Source: Fimenecus sp045613685 (lineage in GTDB: Bacteria > Bacillota > Clostridia > Oscillospirales > Acutalibacteraceae). From it: a stretch of 28,873 nucleotides of DNA. Under the pieces are notes generated by a model, which saw nothing but the letters and a program-made list of their open reading frames with translations, made no database searches and was not told the DNA's origin. The stretch lies in NCBI GenBank assembly GCA_045613685.1, contig JAZLBL010000004.1:1-28873 (forward strand), read 5' to 3'. Shown here piece after piece: positions 8,342 to 16,907 of this stretch. Within the stretch, counting starts at the first letter, position 1. The number at the start of each line of letters is the position of its first letter. The translations under genes and the position numbers were made by a program.

Positions 8342-9139
8342 ATGGCAGAAAACAGAAAACACAAAGGCACTCATAAGCTTGCATTCCCTATTGGTATGCT
8401 TGTTACAATTCTTGCGGCAATCGGACTTGTAACTGTTGTTTTTTCAGCGGTTAAGGGTATTGATGGTGCTATTGAGAAAGGTCAGAAGTTAGAAGAATAT
8501 GAAAAAATGCTGACACCGGTTGTTCTCATTTCTCCTGATACTTTTGACGATGTTACAAAAGCGGATATGAGTCAGCTTGTTGAAATTTCAATCTGGGCAT
8601 TGCTTAAAAGCGACATTTCGCCTGATACTTATGAATCAACAGGTGACGGGCTTTTAATTCCCAAAAAAGATGTTGAAGCACAGTTTGTTAAGCTTTTCGG
8701 AACAGAAGTAACACCCGTACACTCGACTATTGAGGGTTATGGTATGGACTTTACTTTCGATTCTGCAAAGGGCACATACACAGTACCACTTACAGGTATT
8801 ACACCGATTTACACACCTGACGTTGTTAACAAGACAACATTGCCAAACTCAATAGTTTTGACAGTTGCTTGTCTTGCAGGCGATGGTTGGGAACAAGGTG
8901 AAAATGGTGAGATGAAAGCGCCTGTGCCTGATAAATATCTTAAAATCACTCTTCGTGAAAAAGATGGCGCTCACTATATTTCTGCAATTCAGAATACATC
9001 AACACCTGAAATTGCAACAACAGAAGAAAAAACAGAAACAACCACTCAAAACCTTGATTTGTTAGGTCAGGCAGATGTGGTTGCAAGTGAAACGTCAACA
9101 ACTGTTGCCGAGTCAGAAACTGAATCAACAACAGCTTAA
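8342..9139 (+). CDS. Membrane-anchored extracytoplasmic protein, unknown function
   Basis: I do not recognise this 265-residue protein. A basic N-terminal stretch (about 12 residues) precedes one hydrophobic helix at about 15-36 (PIGMLVTILAAIGLVTVVFS), consistent with a signal anchor and an outside C-terminal domain. No lipobox cysteine or cleavage site is clear. Residues about 45-210 look like a mixed alpha/beta globular domain. The last 45 residues are Thr/Ser/Glu-rich and low complexity (TTEEKTETTTQ), a likely extended linker at the cell surface. The ATG lies 13 bases after proA with AAAGAGGTG upstream, so it is cotranscribed with proBA although nothing in it suggests proline metabolism. 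Confidence 0.8.
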   Translation: MAENRKHKGTHKLAFPIGMLVTILAAIGLVTVVFSAVKGIDGAIEKGQKLEEYEKMLTPVVLISPDTFDDVTKADMSQLVEISIWALLKSDISPDTYESTGDGLLIPKKDVEAQFVKLFGTEVTPVHSTIEGYGMDFTFDSAKGTYTVPLTGITPIYTPDVVNKTTLPNSIVLTVACLAGDGWEQGENGEMKAPVPDKYLKITLREKDGAHYISAIQNTSTPEIATTEEKTETTTQNLDLLGQADVVASETSTTVAESETESTTA

Positions 9140-9175
9140 ATATATCATATCCGTTAAAAACAAAAGCTGTTAAAA

Positions 9176-9195
9176 AGCAAAGGCTTACTTTTGCT
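9176..9195 (+). terminator. Weak hairpin between proBA operon and prfB
   Basis: AGCAAAGG (9176-9183) pairs with CTTTTGCT (9188-9195), with one G-U pair and loop CTTA. CCGTT at 9151-9155 can also pair with AACGG further down to enclose it. No T-run follows, so it may be a weak terminator, a stabilising 3' end, or part of the prfB leader. Confidence 0.3.
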
Positions 9196-9293
9196 CTCTG
9201 TAAACGGTAATCTTAATACCATTTTATGTTTTTGCAACGGACAAGTGACAAATAATAAATAAATCAGCATATAAATTTAAGCGAGGTAAAATT

Positions 9294-10415
9294 ATGCTTC
9301 AATATGAAGAATTGAGATTGCGACTTAACTCTCACAGCAATGAGCTTGAGAATCTTGCCGAAGCGTTAGGTCTTGAAAAAATGAAAAAAGAAATTGCAAT
9401 TCTTGAAGAACAAGCTGCGCAAGAGGGCTTTTGGGATGATATTCAGAATTCTCAAAAAGTTTTGCAGAGAACAAGTGGACTCAAAAACAAGGTTGCTGCT
9501 TATGAAAAGCTTAAAGCAGATTTTGAAGATGCGCTTGTTATGATAGAACTTGCAGACGAAGAAGAAGACGAATCTCTTGTAGATGAATGCACAGAAAGTG
9601 TTGAAAACTTTGAAAAAGAACTTGATGCTCAAACACTTGCAACACTCTTAACAGGTGAATATGATTCAAAGAATGCTATTCTCACATTCCACGCAGGTGC
9701 AGGTGGCACAGAAGCTCAGGACTGGGCAGAAATGCTTTTCAGAATGTATAACCGTTGGGGCGAGCGTCACGGATATAAAGTTTCAACTCTTGACTATCTT
9801 GATGGTGACGAAGCAGGTCTTAAATCTGCTTGTATTCTCATTGAGGGTGAAAATGCTTATGGCTTTATGAAGAGCGAAGCGGGTATACATCGTCTTGTTC
9901 GTGTATCTCCATTTGACTCATCAGGCAGACGTCACACATCTTTCGCATCCCTTGAAGTTAGGCCTGAAATCGACGAAGATACAAATGTTGAAATCAACCC
10001 TGATGATATTGAAATGGCTGTTTACCGTGCAAGTGGTGCAGGTGGACAAAAGGTTAACAAAACATCATCCGCAGTTCGTCTCACTCATAAACCAACAGGC
10101 ATTGTTGTTTCTTGTCAGGTTGAAAGAAGCCAACACCAGAACCGTGAAGTTGCAATGACAATGCTCAAATCAAAGCTCATTGAAATTAAAGAGCGTGAGC
10201 ACCTTGCAAAAATTGAAGATATCAAGGGCGACCACAAAGAAATCGCATGGGGTAGCCAGATTCGTTCATATGTATTTATGCCATATACACTTGCAAAGGA
10301 CCATAGAACATCTTTTGAAAATGGTAATATCAATGCAGTTATGGATGGTGACATTGACGGATTTATCAATGCATATCTTAAAATGCAGTCACAAAAGAAT
10401 TTAGAAAATAACTAA
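9294..10415 (+). CDS. prfB: Peptide chain release factor 2
   Basis: RF2 releases finished peptides at UGA and UAA stop codons. The 373-residue protein has the RF2-specific SPF tripeptide at residues 205-207 (RVSPFDSSGRRHTSF) and the catalytic GGQ at 250-252 (GAGGQKVNKT). The N-terminal coiled region contains GFWDD. Many bacterial prfB genes carry an in-frame UGA and a programmed +1 frameshift near codon 25 (CUU UGA C after a Shine-Dalgarno-like AGGGGG). Here the frame is continuous through that place (TTA GGT CTT GAA), so that autoregulation is absent. The start has GCGAGGT upstream. The gene stands alone between a weak hairpin and a strong bidirectional terminator. Confidence 0.96.
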   Translation: MLQYEELRLRLNSHSNELENLAEALGLEKMKKEIAILEEQAAQEGFWDDIQNSQKVLQRTSGLKNKVAAYEKLKADFEDALVMIELADEEEDESLVDECTESVENFEKELDAQTLATLLTGEYDSKNAILTFHAGAGGTEAQDWAEMLFRMYNRWGERHGYKVSTLDYLDGDEAGLKSACILIEGENAYGFMKSEAGIHRLVRVSPFDSSGRRHTSFASLEVRPEIDEDTNVEINPDDIEMAVYRASGAGGQKVNKTSSAVRLTHKPTGIVVSCQVERSQHQNREVAMTMLKSKLIEIKEREHLAKIEDIKGDHKEIAWGSQIRSYVFMPYTLAKDHRTSFENGNINAVMDGDIDGFINAYLKMQSQKNLENN

Positions 10416-10420
10416 AAAAT

Positions 10421-10452
10421 AAGGCTCGGTTTTACCGAGCCTTTAATTTTTT
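10421..10452 (+). terminator. Bidirectional terminator between prfB and the convergent operon
   Basis: AAGGCTCGGT (10421-10430) pairs perfectly with 10434-10443, loop TTT. T-rich sequence follows on the plus strand (TAATTTTTTG) and on the minus strand (ATTTTTTAG), so it serves both convergent transcripts. Confidence 0.9.
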
Positions 10453-10455
10453 GCC

Positions 10456-11163
10456 TTATGATTTTTGTCTTTCTCTTTCTGCTTTCTTCATTGCTTTTTC
10501 TTTTTCTTCACTGATATTTACAAGAAGAACAGAAACTGCCCAAGCACAAATGCCAAGCATTATAAACATTAATCCCCAGAAAGCACCGTCAAGTGTGAAT
10601 GATGCAACTTCACCCAAGAAACCAACAATCAAAGATGAGATAATACCATCCATATTGAGAACTTCTGAAAGTGTGATTTCACCAGCCATAAGTGGATTTG
10701 CAAAGAAACTGAATGCAATATATGCTGCAACTGTGCTTAAAAATCCTGCACCTGAAATACCGATAATTGCTTTAATCTTGTTTGAAAAAATCGCAAAACC
10801 AAGAATTACAAGACCTAAAACAAGTGCGATTATAATAAACACAGCAGCTACAATAAGTGGTCTGTAAAGTTCATTCTGAAGGATGCTTGCTTTGAAATCA
10901 AAACTATCATCAGTAAAGCCTGAGAACATATTAATCCATTCAGGGAGCTCTGCAAGAGAAATGGATTCTTCTGTTGCCTGAAGGGTGTTTTCTCCATTGA
11001 ATTTATTCAACAAATCTGAAATATCTTTGTGAGTAATCAAAATGTGAATTAAATCGGCAAAATAAAACACGGGATAAATTGCAACACAAGCGATTGCAGT
11101 AACCACTCTGAAAAGAATGTCAAAGCCAGTTGTCTTTTGTTTGATTTTATTTGTTTTACTCAT
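10456..11163 (-). CDS. Four-helix membrane protein, unknown function
   Basis: I choose the ATG at 11163 (MSKTNKIKQK) because GGGGGAAATAAT precedes it properly and because a start at 11211 would run 47 bases into glnS. The 235-residue protein has predicted membrane helices at about 18-43, 101-126, 129-155 and 193-216. An acidic outside loop of about 55 residues lies between the first two. The C-terminal cytoplasmic tail is highly charged (Glu/Lys/Arg, ERQKS end). I do not recognise a family or catalytic motif. Its start lies 1 base after the glnS stop, so it is the last gene of the gdpD-gltX-glnS operon and ends at a shared terminator. Confidence 0.8.
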   Translation of the reverse strand: MSKTNKIKQKTTGFDILFRVVTAIACVAIYPVFYFADLIHILITHKDISDLLNKFNGENTLQATEESISLAELPEWINMFSGFTDDSFDFKASILQNELYRPLIVAAVFIIIALVLGLVILGFAIFSNKIKAIIGISGAGFLSTVAAYIAFSFFANPLMAGEITLSEVLNMDGIISSLIVGFLGEVASFTLDGAFWGLMFIMLGICAWAVSVLLVNISEEKEKAMKKAERERQKS

Positions 11164-11164
11164 A

Positions 11165-12826
11165 TTATTTCCCCCAAGAAGAGTTAAGTTGAACTGTTCG
11201 GTTGAACACAACGTTTTCTTCTGTTGATGTAATGTCTACGCAGAAATAACCCTGACGCATAAACTGGAATGTGTCGCCAGCTTTAAGACCATCTTTAAGA
11301 CCACCCTCAATAAGGCAATCTTTAAGAATAACAAGAGATTCAGGATTAAGGTTTTCTGTAAATGCACCTGCAGATTCGTCAGATGGGTTTTCTTTATTGA
11401 AAAGTCTATCATAAAGGCGAACTTCTGCTTTAAAAGAGTCTGCTTCACTAACCCAATGAAGAGTGCCCTTAACCTTTCTTCCGTCAGGTGAGTTACCACC
11501 ACGGCTTTCAGGGTCATAAGTACAGTGAACACAAGTCACATTGCCGTTTTCATCTGTGTCATAACCTACACATTTAACGAAATATGCGCTCTTAAGACGA
11601 ACTTCATTACCTGGGAAAAGTCTGAAATACTTTTTAACAGGTTCAACCATAAAGTCTTCTTGCTCAACATAAATTGTTTTGCCGAAAGTTACTTTGCGAG
11701 TGCCCGTTTCAGGGTGTTCAGGATGAATTTCAACATCTAAAACCTCTGTTTTATCTTCAGGATAGTTATCAATAACAACCTTTAATGGACGAAGCACAGC
11801 CATTGCTCTTGGCGCATTAGCGTTAAGCTCGTCGCGTACACAAGATTCAAGAAGACCATAATCAACAACTGAATATGCCTTTGAAACACCAATTTTTTCG
11901 CAGAAATTACGGATTGCAGCAGCAGGATAGCCACGTCTTCTCATACCACTGAGAGTTGCCATTCTTGGGTCGTTCCAACCATCAACAATGCCTTCGTTTA
12001 CAAGTGCCAAGCACTTTCTTTTACTTGTAAGACAGTAGTTAAGATTAAGACGAGCAAACTCAATCTGTCTTGGTGGCATCTCGATGTCAAGTGCTCTCAA
12101 GAACCAATCATAAAGTGGTCTGTGGTTTTCAAATTCAAGTGAGCAAAGAGAGTGTGTAACACCTTCTCTTGCATCTGATAATGGATGAGCAAAGTCATAC
12201 ATTGGATAAACACACCATTTGTCACCTGTCTGGTGATGTGGCACATGAGCGATTCTATAAATAACAGGGTCACGCATATTGATGTTAGCAGCAGCCATAT
12301 CAATCTTTGCACGAAGAACTCTTGCACCATTTTCGAATTCACCATCAGTCATTCTCTTGAACAAATCAAGGTTTTCTTCGACAGTTCTTTCTCTGTATGG
12401 GCTGTTTTTACCTGGCTCTGTGAGTGTGCCACGATATTCTCTGATTTCGTCAGCAGAAAGGTCATCAACATAAGCAAGACCTTTTTCAATAAGTTTTACT
12501 GCACATTCATAGATATAATCGAAATAACTTGATGCGAAAAGGCACTTGTTCCACTTGAAACCAAGCCATTCAATGTCTTCTTTGATTGCATCAACATATT
12601 CAGTATCTTCTTTTTGTGGGTTTGTGTCATCAAGACGAAGATTGCACTCGCCCTTATACTTTTTACTTGTTGCAAAGTTAATGCAAATCGCTTTTGCATG
12701 ACCAATGTGAAGATATCCGTTTGGTTCAGGTGGAAAACGAGTCTGCACTTTGTTATATACACCATTTTCAAGGTCTTCGTCAATGAAATCGTGTATAAAG
12801 TTTGAAATGTTTGTAATTTCTTCCAT
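11165..12826 (-). CDS. glnS: Glutaminyl-tRNA synthetase
   Basis: This class I enzyme charges tRNA-Gln with glutamine directly. The 553 residues match the E. coli length. The HIGH motif is at 40-43 (PPEPNGYLHIGH). The KMSKS-equivalent is LTSKR at 266-270, followed by the family signature DGWNDPRMATLSGMRRRGY. LESCVRDELNANAPRAMAVL marks the boundary to the C-terminal anticodon-binding beta-barrels, which are present. No YqeY-type extension is seen. GlnRS is absent from many Firmicutes, which use GatCAB amidation, so its presence suggests an acquired gene. It lies 4 bases downstream of gltX, making both paralogous synthetases one transcription unit. Confidence 0.96.
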   Translation of the reverse strand: MEEITNISNFIHDFIDEDLENGVYNKVQTRFPPEPNGYLHIGHAKAICINFATSKKYKGECNLRLDDTNPQKEDTEYVDAIKEDIEWLGFKWNKCLFASSYFDYIYECAVKLIEKGLAYVDDLSADEIREYRGTLTEPGKNSPYRERTVEENLDLFKRMTDGEFENGARVLRAKIDMAAANINMRDPVIYRIAHVPHHQTGDKWCVYPMYDFAHPLSDAREGVTHSLCSLEFENHRPLYDWFLRALDIEMPPRQIEFARLNLNYCLTSKRKCLALVNEGIVDGWNDPRMATLSGMRRRGYPAAAIRNFCEKIGVSKAYSVVDYGLLESCVRDELNANAPRAMAVLRPLKVVIDNYPEDKTEVLDVEIHPEHPETGTRKVTFGKTIYVEQEDFMVEPVKKYFRLFPGNEVRLKSAYFVKCVGYDTDENGNVTCVHCTYDPESRGGNSPDGRKVKGTLHWVSEADSFKAEVRLYDRLFNKENPSDESAGAFTENLNPESLVILKDCLIEGGLKDGLKAGDTFQFMRQGYFCVDITSTEENVVFNRTVQLNSSWGK

Positions 12827-12830
12827 ATTT

Positions 12831-14489
12831 TTAAGCCTCTTTATAAGAATTTATTGCATTGTCAATTCTGTTCATTACTTCGTCCACGCCGAGAATTTGC
12901 ATAATGTAATACAAATCAGGTGTATTTGTGCGAGATGTCATTGCAACACGAATAACAGTTGAAACATCGCCAACATGACCTTTGAATGCATCAGGATTTT
13001 GCTTATATTCCTTAACGTTAGGAGTAAATCCACAAACTGAGCAAAGTTCTTTGATTTTGTTAAACCATTCTTCCTTTGTGTCGTCCTTTGAATAAACTTC
13101 CTTGTATTTTGCAAGGATTTCTATTGCATCTTCCTTTTTGATGTTTTCAGGAAGGGTGTAATCAGCGTTATAAAGTTCGTTGTAGAAGAATGAAACATAG
13201 TTTTCAACTTCTTCCCAACAAGCAATGTCTTTTCTTGGTTTTGGGTTATCTCTGTCAATATTGAGAATTGCTTTTGCCTTGTCGCTGTTTGCTACAAAAA
13301 GGTCATAAAGCACTTTGTTATAATCTTTTGCCCAATCAACAATAAGGTTATAAACTTCTTCTGCGGTCATAACAGAAATTACATTTTTTGATACGTCGTT
13401 AAACTTAACCATATCAAAAAGTGCACCTGAAACGCTCATCTTTTTAAGATTGAATGGGAACTTAGAAATATCTTCATTCTTATTTGCTCTGCGCCAGTCT
13501 TCAAAGTTTGAATTGAGAATGGTGAGCATATATTCTTTAACTGATGCTTCCGGATACCCTTTTTCAATATAGAATGAAACATTTGCTTCAGGGTCTTTTC
13601 TCTTTGAAAGCTTTCTCTTGCCGCCGTTTTCTTCTTTCATAATCGGTGCAATGTGAGCATATTTAACAGGTTTAAAACCACAAGTTTTGAAAAGTTCAAT
13701 ATGAAGTGGAACAGATGCAATCCATTCATCGCCACGAACAACGTGAGTTGTATGCATTAAGTGGTCGTCGATTGCATGAGCAAAGTGATATGTTGGAATT
13801 CCGTCGGTTTTAAGAATAACAACGTCATTCACATTTTCGCTCATTTCAATTTTGCCCTTAATCATATCGTCAAATGCAATTTTTCTCTGTATGTCACCAA
13901 CTGAACGAAGACGAACGGTGTAAGGAATACCTGCATTGATTTTTTCAATGATTTCATCATCGGTTAAATCTCTGCATTTTGCATAAGCGCCATAATAACC
14001 TTTGATGTCTTCGTTTTCTTGACGATTTCTGATGTCTTCAAGGTCTTCAGGTGTGCAGAAGCAAGGGTATGCTTTGCCTTCTTCAACCAACTTTTTAGCG
14101 AATGTGCGGTAGATTTCTCTGCGAAGACTTTGTGTATATGGTCCATATTTGCCGTCTTCACTATCAAAGCCTGTAACACCTTCGTCAGGAGTAACACCGA
14201 AAGCTTTAAGACCGGTTACAATACCGGTAACACCATCTTCTACTTCACGTTTTTTGTCTGTGTCTTCAATACGAAGCATAAACACGCCGTTTGTAGTTTC
14301 GGCAGTAAGTTTTGATGCAAAACCCGCATAAAGACCACCAAAGTGGAGATAACCTGTTGGACTTGGAGCAAATCTTGTTACTCTTGCACCTTCAGGTAAA
14401 TCTCTTGCAGGGTAAAGTTCTTCATAATATTCTGTGGACTTGTCCACATCACTGAAAATTAAATCAGCAATTTTTTTGCAGTCTGTCAT
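12831..14489 (-). CDS. gltX: Glutamyl-tRNA synthetase
   Basis: GluRS charges tRNA-Glu. The 552-residue protein has APSPTGYLHFGG (HIGH-equivalent 49-52) and RKLSKRKDPEANV (KMSKS-equivalent at about 293-297). RGDEWIASVPLH between them is typical of the family. C-terminal helical domains contain the anticodon-binding part. It is longer than the usual 480-residue bacterial GluRS, matching a clostridial subgroup I recall. The start MTDCKKIADLIFSD follows 10 bases after gdpD. With GlnRS next door the enzyme could be discriminating (Glu only), but specificity cannot be read with confidence. Confidence 0.94.
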   Translation of the reverse strand: MTDCKKIADLIFSDVDKSTEYYEELYPARDLPEGARVTRFAPSPTGYLHFGGLYAGFASKLTAETTNGVFMLRIEDTDKKREVEDGVTGIVTGLKAFGVTPDEGVTGFDSEDGKYGPYTQSLRREIYRTFAKKLVEEGKAYPCFCTPEDLEDIRNRQENEDIKGYYGAYAKCRDLTDDEIIEKINAGIPYTVRLRSVGDIQRKIAFDDMIKGKIEMSENVNDVVILKTDGIPTYHFAHAIDDHLMHTTHVVRGDEWIASVPLHIELFKTCGFKPVKYAHIAPIMKEENGGKRKLSKRKDPEANVSFYIEKGYPEASVKEYMLTILNSNFEDWRRANKNEDISKFPFNLKKMSVSGALFDMVKFNDVSKNVISVMTAEEVYNLIVDWAKDYNKVLYDLFVANSDKAKAILNIDRDNPKPRKDIACWEEVENYVSFFYNELYNADYTLPENIKKEDAIEILAKYKEVYSKDDTKEEWFNKIKELCSVCGFTPNVKEYKQNPDAFKGHVGDVSTVIRVAMTSRTNTPDLYYIMQILGVDEVMNRIDNAINSYKEA

Positions 14490-14499
14490 TTTATACCTC

Positions 14500-15363
14500 T
14501 TATTCAGGAAGAATTGCGTTTGTTGTTATGTATTTTACGCCGTTTGAAATCATATTGTTGAGCATTTCTTTTGTGTCAACTGTCCAACAAGCAGCAGTAA
14601 GATTGTTGTCGTGAATTTTCTGAATCATTTCAGGCTTGCCACGCTTCGCTTCAAAAGCAACGCCGTTGCCGTTTTCAATGCATTCTTGAAGTTTTTCGTC
14701 TGTAATTGTGTGCATCAAATACCAGAGTTCCATATCTGGTGAAAGATTTCTGAACTGACGAAGAACATCTTTGTGGAACGAAATAAGAATAACATCCTTT
14801 TCAATGTCATATTTACGGATGATTTCAAGCAAGTCAGCAACTTTTTCAACACGCTTGTCCTTAACTTCAATCATAGGACGAATATTTGCTTCTTTGCAGA
14901 TTTCAATAAAGTCTTCAACAAGGCAAACAGTTGCATCAGGATAATCTTCAATGTTTGCACCGTTAGTAAATTTAACTTTTGAAAGGGTTTCATAAGACAT
15001 TTTCTTAACGTCGCCCTTTTCTTTTGCCATTGATTGAAGCATATAGTCGTGAATGATTACCCATTTGTTATCAGTTGTGCAATGCACATCACATTCAAGA
15101 GCATAATAATTGTGTTTTGCAGCTTCTTTGAATGCTTCAATAGTATTTTCAGGGACGATTGAAGAAAGTCCTCTGTGAGCAGTAAGGTGAATTTCATCTA
15201 ATTTTGCATCAGTTGATTCTGTAAAAGTGATAACAGGTTTTGGCCCTTTCACACCATAACGAATATCAACATATTTCTTTCTTGCAACAATACCGAGTAC
15301 AGTTGCAGGGATTGCAAAACCTAAAAATTTCTTTGTGCCTTTTTTCATTTTAATGCCACCCAT
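14500..15363 (-). CDS. Glycerophosphodiester phosphodiesterase, N-terminally anchored
   Basis: GDPD enzymes hydrolyse glycerophosphodiesters to glycerol 3-phosphate and an alcohol. The catalytic pattern is clear: TAHRG, PENT, ALECDVH and IIHDYML, then the barrel strands IEVKD and the C-terminal WTVDTKEMLNNMISNGV. The 287-residue protein has a basic N terminus and a moderate hydrophobic stretch (FLGFAIPATVLGIVAR), possibly an anchor. There are two possible starts, ATG 15363 or ATG 15348 (MKKGTKK). GGGTGG upstream of 15348 makes the shorter form plausible. It leads the operon with gltX and glnS, a combination with no obvious metabolic logic. Confidence 0.9.
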   Translation of the reverse strand: MGGIKMKKGTKKFLGFAIPATVLGIVARKKYVDIRYGVKGPKPVITFTESTDAKLDEIHLTAHRGLSSIVPENTIEAFKEAAKHNYYALECDVHCTTDNKWVIIHDYMLQSMAKEKGDVKKMSYETLSKVKFTNGANIEDYPDATVCLVEDFIEICKEANIRPMIEVKDKRVEKVADLLEIIRKYDIEKDVILISFHKDVLRQFRNLSPDMELWYLMHTITDEKLQECIENGNGVAFEAKRGKPEMIQKIHDNNLTAACWTVDTKEMLNNMISNGVKYITTNAILPE

Positions 15364-15386
15364 TCCACAAAAATATAATTATAGTC

Positions 15387-15415
15387 ATTATACTATAAAA
15401 CTGCTGAAAAGTAAA
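15387..15415 (-). promoter_or_regulatory. Promoter of the gdpD-gltX-glnS operon
   Basis: On the minus strand, -35 TTTACT (15410-15415) and a consensus -10 TATAAT (15387-15392) have a 17-bp spacer. Transcription would start near 15380, just ahead of the gdpD start codon. Confidence 0.65.
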
Positions 15416-15427
15416 TGCAAAATAGCA

Positions 15428-15458
15428 AAAAAATGGCGCTCTCAAGGGACGAGAGCGC
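15428..15458 (-). terminator. Intrinsic terminator of the FAD oxidoreductase gene
   Basis: GCGCTCTC (15436-15443) pairs perfectly with GAGAGCGC (15451-15458), with a 7-base loop. On the minus strand it is followed by CATTTTTTTGC. It lies 17 bases after the stop codon of the gene ending at 15476. Confidence 0.9.
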
Positions 15459-15475
15459 TAATTTTTATCAATATT

Positions 15476-16804
15476 TTAGTGCTTGAAGCATTTGTTGTAT
15501 TCTTTGACCCATTTGAGCACTGCCTGACGGTTATAAATAGGTGGCATTGCAGCAGTAACTGCAGTTGCTTTGCCAAGTTGCAAGCCCATTTGAACAACCT
15601 TTTTAAGAATAACTTTGTTGTTGAGAAGTCCTTGCAATTTGATTTTTATATCAGCAGGGGTCATACCGCTGAGCATTGCGCCAAGGCTTGAAGATTCTGC
15701 GTCGATTGTCATATCTTCTGCATTGAGAATGCCCTTTGCAAAAATGTAATCCAATTCATGACCTTCAAGGCGTGTGAGTAAGAGTTTAACACAAGCCATC
15801 GGTGCCATTGCCGCACCGATTTCTTTATAGTAATTCTTCTGATATGTCCAAAGAGTTTCTGCACTGTATGATAATGCTTTGTCGGCTGAAATTGCATCTG
15901 CAAGGATTTTTGCGGCTTTGAGAGCGTTTGCGATACCCGAGCCGATAACAGGAACAGTCATAAATGCAGAGTCGCCGATAGCAGCATAACCATCTGCAAC
16001 CATAATTCCCAACGGTTGACGAACAGGAATATTTGCAAAATCACCTGCACGAACAATCTTCGTGCCGATGCTTGGATTTGTTTTTCTCAAACTTTCAATT
16101 TGCTCGTTTGCATAATCAAGGTCAAAACTGTGGAATCGACCAATAAGCACATCTGTATATTTTTCTTCAGTTGCAACCCAAGAAATACCAAGTTGGTTAT
16201 TAGGCAACATAATAATTTTGAACTTTTCGTCGTCATTTACTTCTGCGGTTTTATTAAAGAATGCACGATAAACATAGAATTGTTCATATTCTATAGGATT
16301 ATTTTGAACACCAAATGATTCAGGCAAATTCTGTCTGACAGGGGAGTTAAGACCACAAGCATCAATCACAAGGTCGGCAAAATATTCGCCCTTTTCAGTT
16401 TTAATACCAACAACTCTGTTGCCATAGAGAATCGGACCAAGAATTTTTTGTTTATATTCAAATTTAACCCCTGCTTCAACTGCGTGAGAAATCAAATATT
16501 TATAAATCTCACTACGTTCCATCTGGATTTCTTTTCTGTCATCTTCAGTGTTTTGAGTAAGAGCTGTTTCCATAGCAGGACCATAGAAAGTAACATCATT
16601 TTTAAGGTTGTAAAGTTTTTTATCAGGAATAGGCAAACCAATAGCTAAAAGACCTTTTTTATCAAAAATATCGGTCCAGTCATATCCCATTTTTGTTTTA
16701 GCATTTTTTTCATAAACAGTAACATCAAAGCCGCGCTTTGCAAGAAGCATGGCTGCGGCAATACCACCGTGGCCGCCACCGGCAACAATAATTTTCTTTC
16801 CCAT
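15476..16804 (-). CDS. FAD-dependent oxidoreductase (FixC / geranylgeranyl-reductase-like)
   Basis: I choose ATG 16804 (MGKKIIVAGGGHGG) because AAAGGGG sits upstream and the Rossmann fold begins there. This gives 442 residues; the open frame extends further upstream but without a ribosome site. An FAD-binding GxGxxG-type motif lies at 9-14. A middle strand pattern VIDACGLNSPVRQ and a second FAD contact GYAAIGDSAFMTVPVIGSGI define a p-hydroxybenzoate-hydroxylase-like flavoprotein of the FixC/geranylgeranyl reductase group. The C-terminal 100 residues are helical and not a ferredoxin domain. The substrate is unknown. It is monocistronic, with its own promoter and terminator. Confidence 0.85.
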   Translation of the reverse strand: MGKKIIVAGGGHGGIAAAMLLAKRGFDVTVYEKNAKTKMGYDWTDIFDKKGLLAIGLPIPDKKLYNLKNDVTFYGPAMETALTQNTEDDRKEIQMERSEIYKYLISHAVEAGVKFEYKQKILGPILYGNRVVGIKTEKGEYFADLVIDACGLNSPVRQNLPESFGVQNNPIEYEQFYVYRAFFNKTAEVNDDEKFKIIMLPNNQLGISWVATEEKYTDVLIGRFHSFDLDYANEQIESLRKTNPSIGTKIVRAGDFANIPVRQPLGIMVADGYAAIGDSAFMTVPVIGSGIANALKAAKILADAISADKALSYSAETLWTYQKNYYKEIGAAMAPMACVKLLLTRLEGHELDYIFAKGILNAEDMTIDAESSSLGAMLSGMTPADIKIKLQGLLNNKVILKKVVQMGLQLGKATAVTAAMPPIYNRQAVLKWVKEYNKCFKH

Positions 16805-16838
16805 AAAACAAACCCCTTTGTTTAGAATGTATAAATAA

Positions 16839-16867
16839 ATGGTATCACAGATTTTACAAAATATCAA
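16839..16867 (-). promoter_or_regulatory. Probable promoter of the FAD oxidoreductase
   Basis: On the minus strand, -35 TTGATA (16862-16867) and a weak -10 TACCAT (16839-16844) with 17-bp spacing and an extended TGA. It lies between the tmRNA terminator and the gene. Confidence 0.4.
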
Positions 16868-16870
16868 TTA

Positions 16871-16901
16871 AAATAAAAAAGTCCCGAAAAATCGGAACTT
16901 T
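16871..16901 (-). terminator. Intrinsic terminator of tmRNA
   Basis: A 10-bp stem (16878-16887 with 16892-16901, one G-U pair) is followed on the minus strand by TTTATTT. It begins 6 bases past the tmRNA CCA end. Confidence 0.85.
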
Positions 16902-16907
16902 TGTTTT

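Noticed and set aside
9232..9261. Promoter for prfB (TTGCAA with TAAATA)
   Set aside because: The -10 match is poor and the spacing ambiguous; several A/T-rich alternatives are equally weak.
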